DNA of 11,139 nt from Anaerolineae bacterium (GTDB lineage: Bacteria; Chloroflexota; Anaerolineae; JAFGEY01), in contig JAFGJF010000435.1 in the NCBI GenBank assembly GCA_016929205.1, forward strand, positions 1 to 11,139, written 5' to 3'. The notes beneath the pieces are model-generated. The model saw nothing but the letters and a program-made list of their open reading frames with translations, had not been told where the DNA came from and did no database searches. Positions 1 to 6,357 of the stretch are shown here, piece after piece (positions within the stretch are counted from its first letter, which is position 1; each line of letters starts with the position of its first letter). The translations under genes and the position numbers were made by a program.

Positions 1-412
1 TCGGCGTGTTCGTCGGCGTGGCCGTAAACAACGCCGGATCCAGCACCTCAACCACGATCGTCAGTGGCACGCTGGTATGCTCGTCCGCATTGACTGCTTT
101 GACCGTCAATTTGTGCTCGCCGGGGTCGCCGGCCCGCCAACGCTGGACGACAAGAAAAGAAGGAGATCCGTCAACCTCGTCTACACGATAGATCTCGTCG
201 TCGACCCACAATTCAATGCGCGCAAGGCCCCGTTTATCCGTCGTCTTGGTCTCAATTTCCAGCTCTTCTCCCAAGGCAACGCGCGCCCCGCTGGGGGGTG
301 AGATCAATTCCACCTCGGGCCGAACGATTTCTGCCACCTCGGTTGGCGCGACCGTTTGGCAGGCGGACAAGATAACCAGCAACAAGATTGAGATACACCA
401 GAACTGTTTCAT
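1..412 (-). CDS. Ig-like domain lipoprotein, 3' end cut by window edge
   Basis: About 137 codons are present and the reading frame stays open to the window edge. The protein starts MKQFWCISILLLVILSAC: a short positive N-terminus, a hydrophobic core and the lipobox L15-S-A-C18, so it is a predicted lipoprotein anchored outside the cytoplasmic membrane. Residues about 33-127 form an Ig-like beta domain; the phrases ELISPPSGARVALGEELEI, RIELWVDDE and GEHKLTVKAVNA are typical of surface Ig-like domains in Chloroflexota. The last visible residues, TATPTNTP, begin a Thr/Pro-rich linker, so another domain probably follows off the edge. The ATG at 412-410 is preceded by GGGAG seven bases upstream. 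It lies 140 bp downstream of ruvB on the same strand; I found no convincing promoter in that gap. The function of the missing C-terminal part is unknown. Confidence 0.85.
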   Translation of the reverse strand, partial: MKQFWCISILLLVILSACQTVAPTEVAEIVRPEVELISPPSGARVALGEELEIETKTTDKRGLARIELWVDDEIYRVDEVDGSPSFLVVQRWRAGDPGEHKLTVKAVNADEHTSVPLTIVVEVLDPALFTATPTNTP

Positions 413-544
413 AGATCAACTCCCAAGTACATATAATCGTATCTTGACAAAAAACAGGCGTGGGCGCAGGTCGGAATGCCACTCTGGTCTACATAACCCC
501 AAATCTTCCAAGGCTCCATTGCACAGCACCTACCTGTTGGGAAA

Positions 545-568
545 GGGGCATCTCACAAAAGCAGCCCC
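545..568 (-). terminator. Possible weak hairpin terminator at the end of ruvB
   Basis: On the minus strand GGGGC (568-564) can pair with GCCCC (549-545) around a 14-base loop and is followed by TTTCCC. The 5' arm lies in the last ruvB codons and the loop contains the stop codon. The stem is only 5 bp and the T tract is short, so this is a weak candidate. The rest of the gap (413-544) shows no gene or clear signal. Confidence 0.25.
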
Positions 569-1578
569 TGCTCCGGCGTCTGTGGAAACTCGACGCCAAG
601 ATGTTCATACGCCCGCCGCGTGGCTACACGGCCTCGGGGCGTGCGATCCAGAAAACCAAGCTGCAACAAGTACGGTTCGACGACATCCATGATCGTGTCC
701 GACTCTTCGCTGATCGAAGCGGCAATGGTATCCAGCCCCACCGGTCCACCATCAAATTTGTTAATGATCGCATCGAGTACGCGGCGGTCCATCTCGTCCA
801 TACCCAGGGCGTCAATATTGAGCATATCCAGCGCGGCTCGCGATACCTGCCGGTTGATGTAGCCATCGGCACGCACCTGGGCGTAATCGCGAACGCGCTT
901 GAGAAGCCGGTTGGCAACACGCGGCGTGCCACGCGCACGGAACGCGATCTCGGCTGCCCCCTGATCGTCGACGGGCACGTTCAGGATCTGGGCCGATCGT
1001 TTGACGATCGATTGGATCGCCTCCTGGCTGTAAAAGTCGAGGCGATAGACGACGCCAAACCGCGAGCGCAGTGGCGCGGTCATCAATGCCAGGCGCGTCG
1101 TCGCCCCGATGACGGTAAAGCGGGGCAGATTGAGACGAATAGAACGCGCGCCGGGGCCCTTGCCGATCACGATGTCGAGGGCAAAGTCTTCCATGGCTGG
1201 ATAAAGCACCTCTTCGACGACGTGTCCCAGGCGGTGGATCTCGTCGATAAACAAAATATCGCTCTTGTGCAAATTGGTCAGGATCGCCGCCAGGTCACCG
1301 GCTCGCTCGATCGCCGGGCCTGAAGTCACCCGGATGTTGACCCCCATCTCGACGGCGATGACGTGGGCCAACGACGTTTTTCCCAGCCCAGGCGGGCCGT
1401 AGAGCAGAACGTGCTCAAGTGCTTCCTGGCGTGCCCGCGCAGCATCTAAAAAGATGCGCAGTTTTTCTTTGATCTCTTCCTGGCCCTGGTACTGCTCGAG
1501 GGTTTGCGGGCGCAGAGCCGCATCGATGATCCCTTCGCCCGGTTTGGATTTAGGTGTAATGATACGGTCTTGGGTCAT
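553..1578 (-). CDS. ruvB: Holliday junction branch migration ATPase RuvB
   Basis: This is the 341-residue hexameric AAA+ motor that, with RuvA, drives branch migration of Holliday junctions in recombination and repair. The length is normal for the family. Visible features: Walker A GPPGLGKT (61-68), Walker B DEIH (112-115), sensor 1 GATTR (158-162) and PLRSRFG (169-175) carrying the expected arginine finger R171. The sensor 2 region [20 protein letters not shown] comes next, then the C-terminal winged helix with [15 protein letters not shown] and [17 protein letters not shown]. The ATG at 1578 follows a GAGG-type ribosome site and gives the standard N-terminus. ruvA and ruvC are not in the window. 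The gene lies 61 bp after the SAM hydrolase gene on the same strand and may be co-transcribed. No key residue appears to be missing. Confidence 0.97.
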   Translation of the reverse strand: MTQDRIITPKSKPGEGIIDAALRPQTLEQYQGQEEIKEKLRIFLDAARARQEALEHVLLYGPPGLGKTSLAHVIAVEMGVNIRVTSGPAIERAGDLAAILTNLHKSDILFIDEIHRLGHVVEEVLYPAMEDFALDIVIGKGPGARSIRLNLPRFTVIGATTRLALMTAPLRSRFGVVYRLDFYSQEAIQSIVKRSAQILNVPVDDQGAAEIAFRARGTPRVANRLLKRVRDYAQVRADGYINRQVSRAALDMLNIDALGMDEMDRRVLDAIINKFDGGPVGLDTIAASISEESDTIMDVVEPYLLQLGFLDRTPRGRVATRRAYEHLGVEFPQTPEQGLLL

Positions 1579-1618
1579 TCAAACCTCGTTCCCACCCGCA
1601 TGTCCTAACATAATCCTG

Positions 1619-1660
1619 GGAAATGACGAGCGTTTCTTGTCAGATAACAAGCGTTTCCTT
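1619..1660 (-). repeat. Two imperfect 21-bp tandem units across the SAM hydrolase stop codon
   Basis: On the minus strand, unit A (1660-1640) is the last seven codons of the SAM hydrolase gene including TGA, and unit B (1639-1619) follows directly. They match at 14 of 21 positions, and at 13 of 16 in the core beginning GAAACGCT. Read in frame, A encodes KETLVI-stop and B encodes QETLVIS. The three core mismatches are all third-position changes that keep the amino acid. Confidence 0.55.
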
Positions 1661-2461
1661 GGATACAGGCCTCAGGACCACGGGATCACGAAGCGCGAGA
1701 CCCATCGCCTGTGCAGCGTTGCCATTGCGCACCGCGATCGCCATAAAGCCGCTGCTATCGGTGAGAGCAATCAGTTCCCCATCCGGCACATCGCTAAACG
1801 TCTGGTGAACCGCTTCAATCACCCGGTCTTTGACATCAATGCGCCAGTGTTCCGACTCGTGCAGCCAGTGTCCGGGAAAGTCGGTGATACAGTTGCCAAA
1901 ACGATCGATGTGCTGAATATGGGCCGTAATGTGGCCGTCAAAATGGCGGTTCGGCTCGGGAACCGGAAACGTGACCAACGTCTTGGCGTCGACCACTGTT
2001 CCCAGTTTGGCAAGCGGCACGCCTGCGGCCAGATGCGCCGCACATGGCCCAAAAATGTCACGCCCGTGAAAGACCGGGCTGACCGGGTGATGCCAGTAAG
2101 CCGGATCGGTCAACGATATCGCAGACGTAACCGTCTCTCGCGCTAGTACGTGGCTCAACACCCCGTTATCCGGTGCGATAAACGTGCCCTTGGGCGTCTG
2201 TACGGCCACGGCACGCCGGGCCGTACCCACACCTGGATCAACGACGATGACGTGGATCGTACTGGATGGCCAAAACGCATAGGCTGTCATCAACACAAAT
2301 CCGGTCCAGCGGATATTCTGAGGTGGAATACGATGCGAAATATCCACTAACTGGGCCTGCGGGACAATGCCGTGTATCACACCTTTCATCGCTCCCACAA
2401 GGCCATCTTGAAGGCCAAAATCAGTGAGCAAAGTAATAGTCGGTACAGGTTTCACCATCAT
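1640..2461 (-). CDS. S-adenosyl-L-methionine hydrolase, adenosine-forming (DUF62 family)
   Basis: This 273-residue protein belongs to the SAM hydroxide adenosyltransferase family, relatives of the fluorinase/chlorinase enzymes, which split SAM to adenosine and methionine using water. Family signatures are TDFGLQDGLVGAMKG (13-27), DISHRIPP (40-47), VDPGVG (74-79), PDNG (97-100), FHGRDIFGPCAAHLA (131-145) and DRFGNCITD. The Asp-Arg-His set described for the archaeal DUF62 enzyme matches D75, R82 and H132 by motif and spacing. No halide-specificity loop is obvious, so hydrolase is the better call than halogenase. The gene starts ATGATG directly after the lgt TAA with no spacer; its ribosome site AGAGGGGGA (2475-2467) lies in the last lgt codons, which suggests coupled translation. 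The SAH/MTA-deaminase-like gene upstream also acts on adenosyl-sulfur compounds. The physiological role of the family is poorly understood. Confidence 0.93.
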   Translation of the reverse strand: MMVKPVPTITLLTDFGLQDGLVGAMKGVIHGIVPQAQLVDISHRIPPQNIRWTGFVLMTAYAFWPSSTIHVIVVDPGVGTARRAVAVQTPKGTFIAPDNGVLSHVLARETVTSAISLTDPAYWHHPVSPVFHGRDIFGPCAAHLAAGVPLAKLGTVVDAKTLVTFPVPEPNRHFDGHITAHIQHIDRFGNCITDFPGHWLHESEHWRIDVKDRVIEAVHQTFSDVPDGELIALTDSSGFMAIAVRNGNAAQAMGLALRDPVVLRPVSKETLVI

Positions 2462-3247
2462 TTATATCCCCCTCTTGGCGTCTTGAGAAACCAGGTGATA
2501 GATCGTCAAACCAATCGCAAGACACACCTCAACAAGTGCCACCCACTGTGACAGCCACAGGCCCAGCCTCCACGTACCATCGCCGCGTATAAAGGCGATG
2601 CCAAAATCGGCCAAGGCGTACAATAGCAAATACAGCGAAAACGAAACCCCCGGCCGCAGCCGGCGCCGCATCGCCCACAATGCCCCCCACAGCAGCAGGC
2701 ACCAAACGATCATCAGCGGCTGAGTCAGGAACCGTTCGGCCTGCACACCAAAAATATCGGGCAGATCGGCCGTAAACCACGAAAGCGGCGGTGCGTACCC
2801 ACTCGCCTCAGCACCATAGGCACAGCCAGCCAGCAAGCAGCCCAACCAACCAAACGCGCCACCCAGTGCCAAACCAAAGGCCAGCACGTCAAACACCTCC
2901 CGCCAACCAGGTCCAGACGGCCGGCGACGAACAACAACCCAGACGAAAATCGCGACACAGCCGCCACACAGCGCCCCATGCCAGGCCAGCCCACCTTGCC
3001 ACAGCGCAAACGCCTTGGCCGGATAATCGACAAAATATGCCCAGTTGGCGATCACATATCCCGCCCGGCCTCCCAACAAGCCGCCGAGCAATCCCCAAAA
3101 TCCGGCGTCAAGCACGATCTCTTGATCTGGAAACCAAGATCGCGCCGCGCGCCAGGCCGCCCAAACACCGGCTAGCATTCCTAGAACCAGGGCAACAGTG
3201 TACGAATAGACGATATGAGAACCAAACCGAAAGAGGATAGGATACAT
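2462..3247 (-). CDS. lgt: Prolipoprotein diacylglyceryl transferase (Lgt), with one altered key residue
   Basis: This 261-residue, very hydrophobic, multi-spanning membrane protein should transfer diacylglycerol from phosphatidylglycerol to the lipobox cysteine of prelipoproteins. Family features include the N-terminal MYPILFRFG and SYTVAL segment, GGRAGYVIANWAYF (59-72), WQGGLAWHGALCGG (83-96) with the conserved H90, FLTQPL (173-178), and FIRGD (219-223) with R221 in the place of the C-terminal essential Arg. The signature segment reads GWLGCLLAGCAYG (133-145). The usual form starts GRIG, so W134 sits where other Lgt proteins have Arg (R143 in E. coli); the codon is TGG. The other changes in the segment are of the GC-type variant common outside Proteobacteria. 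It starts 7 bp after the ROK gene stop, without a clear ribosome site, and probably depends on coupled translation. Lgt is the best call; activity is less certain. Confidence 0.88.
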   Translation of the reverse strand: MYPILFRFGSHIVYSYTVALVLGMLAGVWAAWRAARSWFPDQEIVLDAGFWGLLGGLLGGRAGYVIANWAYFVDYPAKAFALWQGGLAWHGALCGGCVAIFVWVVVRRRPSGPGWREVFDVLAFGLALGGAFGWLGCLLAGCAYGAEASGYAPPLSWFTADLPDIFGVQAERFLTQPLMIVWCLLLWGALWAMRRRLRPGVSFSLYLLLYALADFGIAFIRGDGTWRLGLWLSQWVALVEVCLAIGLTIYHLVSQDAKRGI

Positions 3248-3254
3248 GGATGTG

Positions 3255-4226
3255 CTAGGTCTGAGCCATCATTGCCGCACCTGCTGCGCCGACGATGCCA
3301 ACTTGATCGCCTAGTTCGGCCAGCCTCACCTGAACCTTGGCCGCCGCGGAAGGAAAAGCGTACAGTTCAATGCCACGCGCTACAGGTTCCAAAAGCATGT
3401 CACCCAAGTTGGCCAGTCCCCCACCGATGACCAACATCTGGGGATTGAACAAATTGACCAGATTGGCCATACCAATGCCCAGGTAATGCATCGCCTGCAC
3501 GATGATCTCGGTCGCATAGGCATCGCCCAGTTTCATCGCATTAACCACATCCTTGGCCGAAACATCATAGGGAGCATCTTGGACAAGTTTGGCGATCATT
3601 GTGTTGATGCCCCGATTGACCAGTTCCTGGCCCTCGCGCGCGATGGCCGTTCCCGACGCCAATGCTTCCAGGCAACCTCGATTTCCACAGCCACAATGTG
3701 GACCTCTGGGCAAAATCGTCATATGCCCAATCTCACCCGCACCACCTGTGGTACCGTGATAGATCTTGCCATCCAGGATCAAGCCGCCGCCAATGCCGGT
3801 GCTGACGGTGACGTAAACCATATGCCTGGTGCCACGTCCTGCGCCATACAAATATTCGCCAATCGCGGCTGCGTTTGCATCATTCTCTAGAAAGGCGGGA
3901 ATCCCCATGGCATCCTGAATCAACTGGCGCAACGGCACATCATGCCAACCGGGAAGATTGGGCGGTTCGGTGAGAATGCCGGCGGGAATATCCATCGGAC
4001 CGGGCGCACCAATGCCAATGCCGGCAATTTCGTTCACGTTTGTGCCCGAATTGACAATCACCTCGTGCGCCGCCTCGATCATCCGTGCAACCACGGCATC
4101 GCATCCCTGCAAAACCTGGGTCGGGCGATAATCGCTGGCTCGCACGTATCCCGCTTCATTGACCAACCCGGTACCGATTTTCGTACCACCCAGATCAATG
4201 CCGAGAAACCATTTCTCCTCTGCCAT
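3255..4226 (-). CDS. ROK-family sugar kinase (glucokinase-like)
   Basis: This 323-residue cytoplasmic kinase has a ROK-type actin-like fold and is likely to phosphorylate glucose or a related hexose with ATP. Motifs: phosphate loop DLGGTK (11-16), sugar-binding GAPGPMD (73-79), ENDANAA (114-120) with catalytic base D116, STGIGGG (142-148), GEIGH (164-168), and the structural zinc set H168, C178, C180 and C185 in CGCGNRGCLE. The C-terminus has the second ATP-binding segment LVIGGGLAN. There is no N-terminal DNA-binding domain, so it is a kinase and not a NagC/XylR-type repressor. Glucose is the default guess; N-acetylmannosamine, N-acetylglucosamine or fructose are possible. The ATG at 4226 follows AAAGAGG on the minus strand. 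The gene lies 21 bp after the amidohydrolase-CYTH gene and 7 bp before lgt, inside a compact operon. Confidence 0.93.
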   Translation of the reverse strand: MAEEKWFLGIDLGGTKIGTGLVNEAGYVRASDYRPTQVLQGCDAVVARMIEAAHEVIVNSGTNVNEIAGIGIGAPGPMDIPAGILTEPPNLPGWHDVPLRQLIQDAMGIPAFLENDANAAAIGEYLYGAGRGTRHMVYVTVSTGIGGGLILDGKIYHGTTGGAGEIGHMTILPRGPHCGCGNRGCLEALASGTAIAREGQELVNRGINTMIAKLVQDAPYDVSAKDVVNAMKLGDAYATEIIVQAMHYLGIGMANLVNLFNPQMLVIGGGLANLGDMLLEPVARGIELYAFPSAAAKVQVRLAELGDQVGIVGAAGAAMMAQT

Positions 4227-4247
4227 ACAACCTCTTTTAGTCCGGGT

Positions 4248-6212
4248 CTATAGATCCAAATAATCCTGGCGCACAATGCACTCGGCAGAAAGTCCGAACA
4301 GATCAAGCAGCTCGCCGATCAAGACCGCCTTGCGCACAGCATCTTCTGAAGACCAGGTACGGCTCTTGATTTCGATAAACAGCCCATCCTGCGATGGCCG
4401 GACGATTTCGTCCACGTTGATGAAAAACAACGTCCCCCGGTAACGGATATGATAGCGGTGGCGATGCTTGGTCACTTCGTGCACCAGCTTGGGCTTGAAA
4501 TACTCGCGGTAAAAACGCACGCTGCGGTCGGCGTGACTCGCATACCGGGCACGAGTGAGCACCACCGAGTTTTCATATTCTTGTTCGATAACCGGCCCGG
4601 TGTAGACCAGGTTATAGATCGGGGTCATCTGGGCATCCAGGTCGATCACATTGTCCTCGCGATAACGAATACGCCCCTGAGCCGACTCACTAAAGGAAAA
4701 ATAGGTATCGTACTGATCGCGCTCCGAGTGTTTGGTCACCGTAATCTCGGGTTTCTCTAGCAAAGTCTCGACGTCAAGATCCTGTGGAATCCTGGCCTTG
4801 ACTTGCACTTCATACGTCTCTTCTTGTGCCAATCCCCCGATGATCAGCATCTTGTTCAACACATCTTTTTCACGCTCGATGAAAAAGTGATTGACCTTTT
4901 TTGCCAGTCTGGACGCTTCGGCCAAAGCCGCCTCTTCGTCGATTGTCAGAACCTGGCGGTCGCGCATCAACACTTTGCCATTCACCATCGTATGGCAAAC
5001 ATCGCAGCTCTTGGTCGCATAGACCAGGCGCGAATAGATATTTTGCCCAGTCGTCTCAAAGCGCGGCATCACGTGCACGCCGGTGGCATCCAGGACAGCC
5101 AGGTCAGCGCGTTTGCCCGGTTCGAGCGAGCCGATCAGGTGATCGATGTGCAGGGCACGCGCGCCCTCGATCGTCGCCATGGCAAATGCCTGCCGGGCGG
5201 GCAACACCGTGGGATCGTTGTTGAGCGCCTTGGGTAACAACGCCGCCAAGTGCATCTCGACCCACATATCCAGGTCGTTGTTGCTCGCCGTACCGTCGGT
5301 GCCAATGCCAACCGGGATGCCGTGACCGCTCATTTGAAATACCGGGGCGAATCCGCTGGCCAGCTTGAGATTGCTGGTTGGATTGTGTGCCACGCCCACG
5401 CGATGGCTAGACAGGATGTGCATATCCTCGTTGTTGACGTGTACACAATGGGCAGCCAGCACCTTGGCATCAAACAGCCCGACACTTTCCAACCAGCGCA
5501 CCGGTGACATGTTTTTCTGCTCGACGCTTTGTTCGACATCCAGCGCAGTCTCGGCAATGTGAATCAGCAACGGCACGTCATATTCTTGTGCCATACGCGC
5601 GGTCTCTCGAAGAATGTCGGCTGTACACATATAGGCCGAATGCGGCGCGGGCACAGCCGTAATCAGGTCGTGATCGCGCCAGTGATCGAGAAACTCGGCA
5701 CAATAGGCCAGGCTGGCGTCATAGCTGGTCGCGTCCGGCGTGGGAACAATCATAATCGTCTCCCCACACACCCCACGCAACCCGGCCTCAACCGCCGCCC
5801 AGGCAACTTCGTCCTCATAATAGTACATATCGGCAAAGGTGGTGACACCACCCCGAATAAACTCGGCGCATGATAGCAGCGTGCCCAGGCGACAAAACTC
5901 GGGATTGACAAAACGGGTCTCGGTGGGCAAAACGTAGCCGTGCAGCCACACATCAAGGCGCAGATCGTCGGACAGCCCTCGCAACAGGCTCATTGGCACA
6001 TGCGTGTGCGTATTGACCAACCCAGGAACAATAACCTGGTTTGTGCAGTCCCAGGTTTCTGGAGCAGAATAAGCCGCTTGAATCTCAAGTGCCGGTCCAA
6101 CGGCAACAATATCCGTCCCACGCACCGCAACCGCACCAGGATCGAACACGCTTCGCTCACCATCCATTGTAACCACGACGCCACCGGTTAACAAAAAATC
6201 GACTTGCTTCAT
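4248..6212 (-). CDS. Fusion: MTA/SAH-deaminase-type amidohydrolase with C-terminal CYTH domain
   Basis: This 654-residue protein joins two enzyme folds. Residues about 4-425 are a metal-dependent deaminase of the TRZ/ATZ-MTA/SAH deaminase type, converting 5'-methylthioadenosine or S-adenosylhomocysteine to the inosyl form plus ammonia. Metal and catalytic residues are visible: NTHTH (H69, H71), HIAE (H218, E221), AAHCVH (H255) and GTDGTASNN (D306), together with HNPTSNLKLASG and EPGKRADLAVLD. A charged, probably helical linker covers about 426-463. Residues 464-654 resemble a CYTH domain: EVQVKAR (468-474), YDTYFSF, RIRYRED (514-520), LTRARYAS, EVTKHRHRY, INVDEI and LFIEIKSR (611-618), then a long helix and YLDL. 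The usual CYTH acidic pairs read EVQVK and EIK, so part of the metal site is altered. The start at 6212 is chosen for its GGAGG five bases upstream; an in-frame ATG at 6299 lies upstream of the promoter at 6259-6286 and cannot be used from it. This is the first gene of the operon. Substrate of either half is inferred. Confidence 0.9.
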   Translation of the reverse strand: MKQVDFLLTGGVVVTMDGERSVFDPGAVAVRGTDIVAVGPALEIQAAYSAPETWDCTNQVIVPGLVNTHTHVPMSLLRGLSDDLRLDVWLHGYVLPTETRFVNPEFCRLGTLLSCAEFIRGGVTTFADMYYYEDEVAWAAVEAGLRGVCGETIMIVPTPDATSYDASLAYCAEFLDHWRDHDLITAVPAPHSAYMCTADILRETARMAQEYDVPLLIHIAETALDVEQSVEQKNMSPVRWLESVGLFDAKVLAAHCVHVNNEDMHILSSHRVGVAHNPTSNLKLASGFAPVFQMSGHGIPVGIGTDGTASNNDLDMWVEMHLAALLPKALNNDPTVLPARQAFAMATIEGARALHIDHLIGSLEPGKRADLAVLDATGVHVMPRFETTGQNIYSRLVYATKSCDVCHTMVNGKVLMRDRQVLTIDEEAALAEASRLAKKVNHFFIEREKDVLNKMLIIGGLAQEETYEVQVKARIPQDLDVETLLEKPEITVTKHSERDQYDTYFSFSESAQGRIRYREDNVIDLDAQMTPIYNLVYTGPVIEQEYENSVVLTRARYASHADRSVRFYREYFKPKLVHEVTKHRHRYHIRYRGTLFFINVDEIVRPSQDGLFIEIKSRTWSSEDAVRKAVLIGELLDLFGLSAECIVRQDYLDL

Positions 6213-6217
6213 CCCTG

Positions 6218-6222
6218 CCTCC
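6218..6222 (-). promoter_or_regulatory. Ribosome binding site that fixes the amidohydrolase-CYTH start
   Basis: GGAGG on the minus strand lies five bases before the ATG at 6212. It supports a 654-residue product beginning MKQVDFLL over a 29-residue longer form whose start would lie upstream of the transcript. Confidence 0.75.
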
Positions 6223-6251
6223 ACTCCCGTTCGATTCGACGAGCGCCCTGT

Positions 6252-6271
6252 GTTATCCATTATACCATAAC
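6252..6271. promoter_or_regulatory. Candidate operator: inverted repeat over the leftward -10 box
   Basis: GTTAT (6252-6256) and ATAAC (6267-6271) are inverted around a 10-base centre that contains the -10 box and is itself nearly symmetric (CC-ATTATA-CC). The size and position suit a dimeric repressor, but arms this short can arise by chance. No regulator gene is in the window. Confidence 0.3.
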
Positions 6272-6286
6272 CGTATTCTCTGACAA
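6259..6286 (-). promoter_or_regulatory. Sigma-A-type promoter for the leftward operon
   Basis: On the minus strand the -35 box is TTGTCA (6286-6281), the spacer is 16 bp and the -10 box is a perfect TATAAT (6264-6259). Transcription should begin near 6252, giving a leader of about 40 bases before the amidohydrolase-CYTH ATG at 6212. No other equally strong promoter is seen for the next three genes, which are nearly abutting. Confidence 0.75.
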
Positions 6287-6290
6287 CTTT

Positions 6291-6319
6291 TTGCGCCAAG
6301 AGTCATATCAGAGTACAAT
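6291..6319 (+). promoter_or_regulatory. Promoter for the RmlC-like gene
   Basis: The -10 box is TACAAT (6314-6319). A weak -35, TTGCGC, sits at 6291-6296 with a 17-bp spacer. Transcription should start near 6326. The -35 box is only four bases from the -35 box of the opposite promoter, so the two are back to back. Confidence 0.55.
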
Positions 6320-6342
6320 ACCCACCATGATCCGATCTATTC

Positions 6343-6350
6343 AAGGAGGA
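6343..6350 (+). promoter_or_regulatory. Strong ribosome binding site that decides the RmlC-like start
   Basis: AAGGAGGA lies one base before an ATG at 6352, which is too close to use, and seven bases before the ATG at 6358, which is ideal. The protein therefore most likely starts MIDGVKTK and not MVMIDG. Confidence 0.75.
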
Positions 6351-6357
6351 TATGGTA

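Noticed and set aside
460..1323. A 287-codon plus-strand open frame opposite ruvB
   Set aside because: It overlaps the highly conserved ruvB frame and its translation has low-complexity, Arg-rich character with no domain.
3255..4226. ROK protein as a transcriptional repressor
   Set aside because: There is no N-terminal helix-turn-helix; the protein begins directly with the kinase phosphate loop.
6213..6299. An upstream in-frame ATG at 6299 that would add 29 residues to the amidohydrolase-CYTH protein
   Set aside because: It lies upstream of the -10 and -35 boxes at 6259-6286, the extra residues do not fit the family, and the ATG at 6212 has a good ribosome site.
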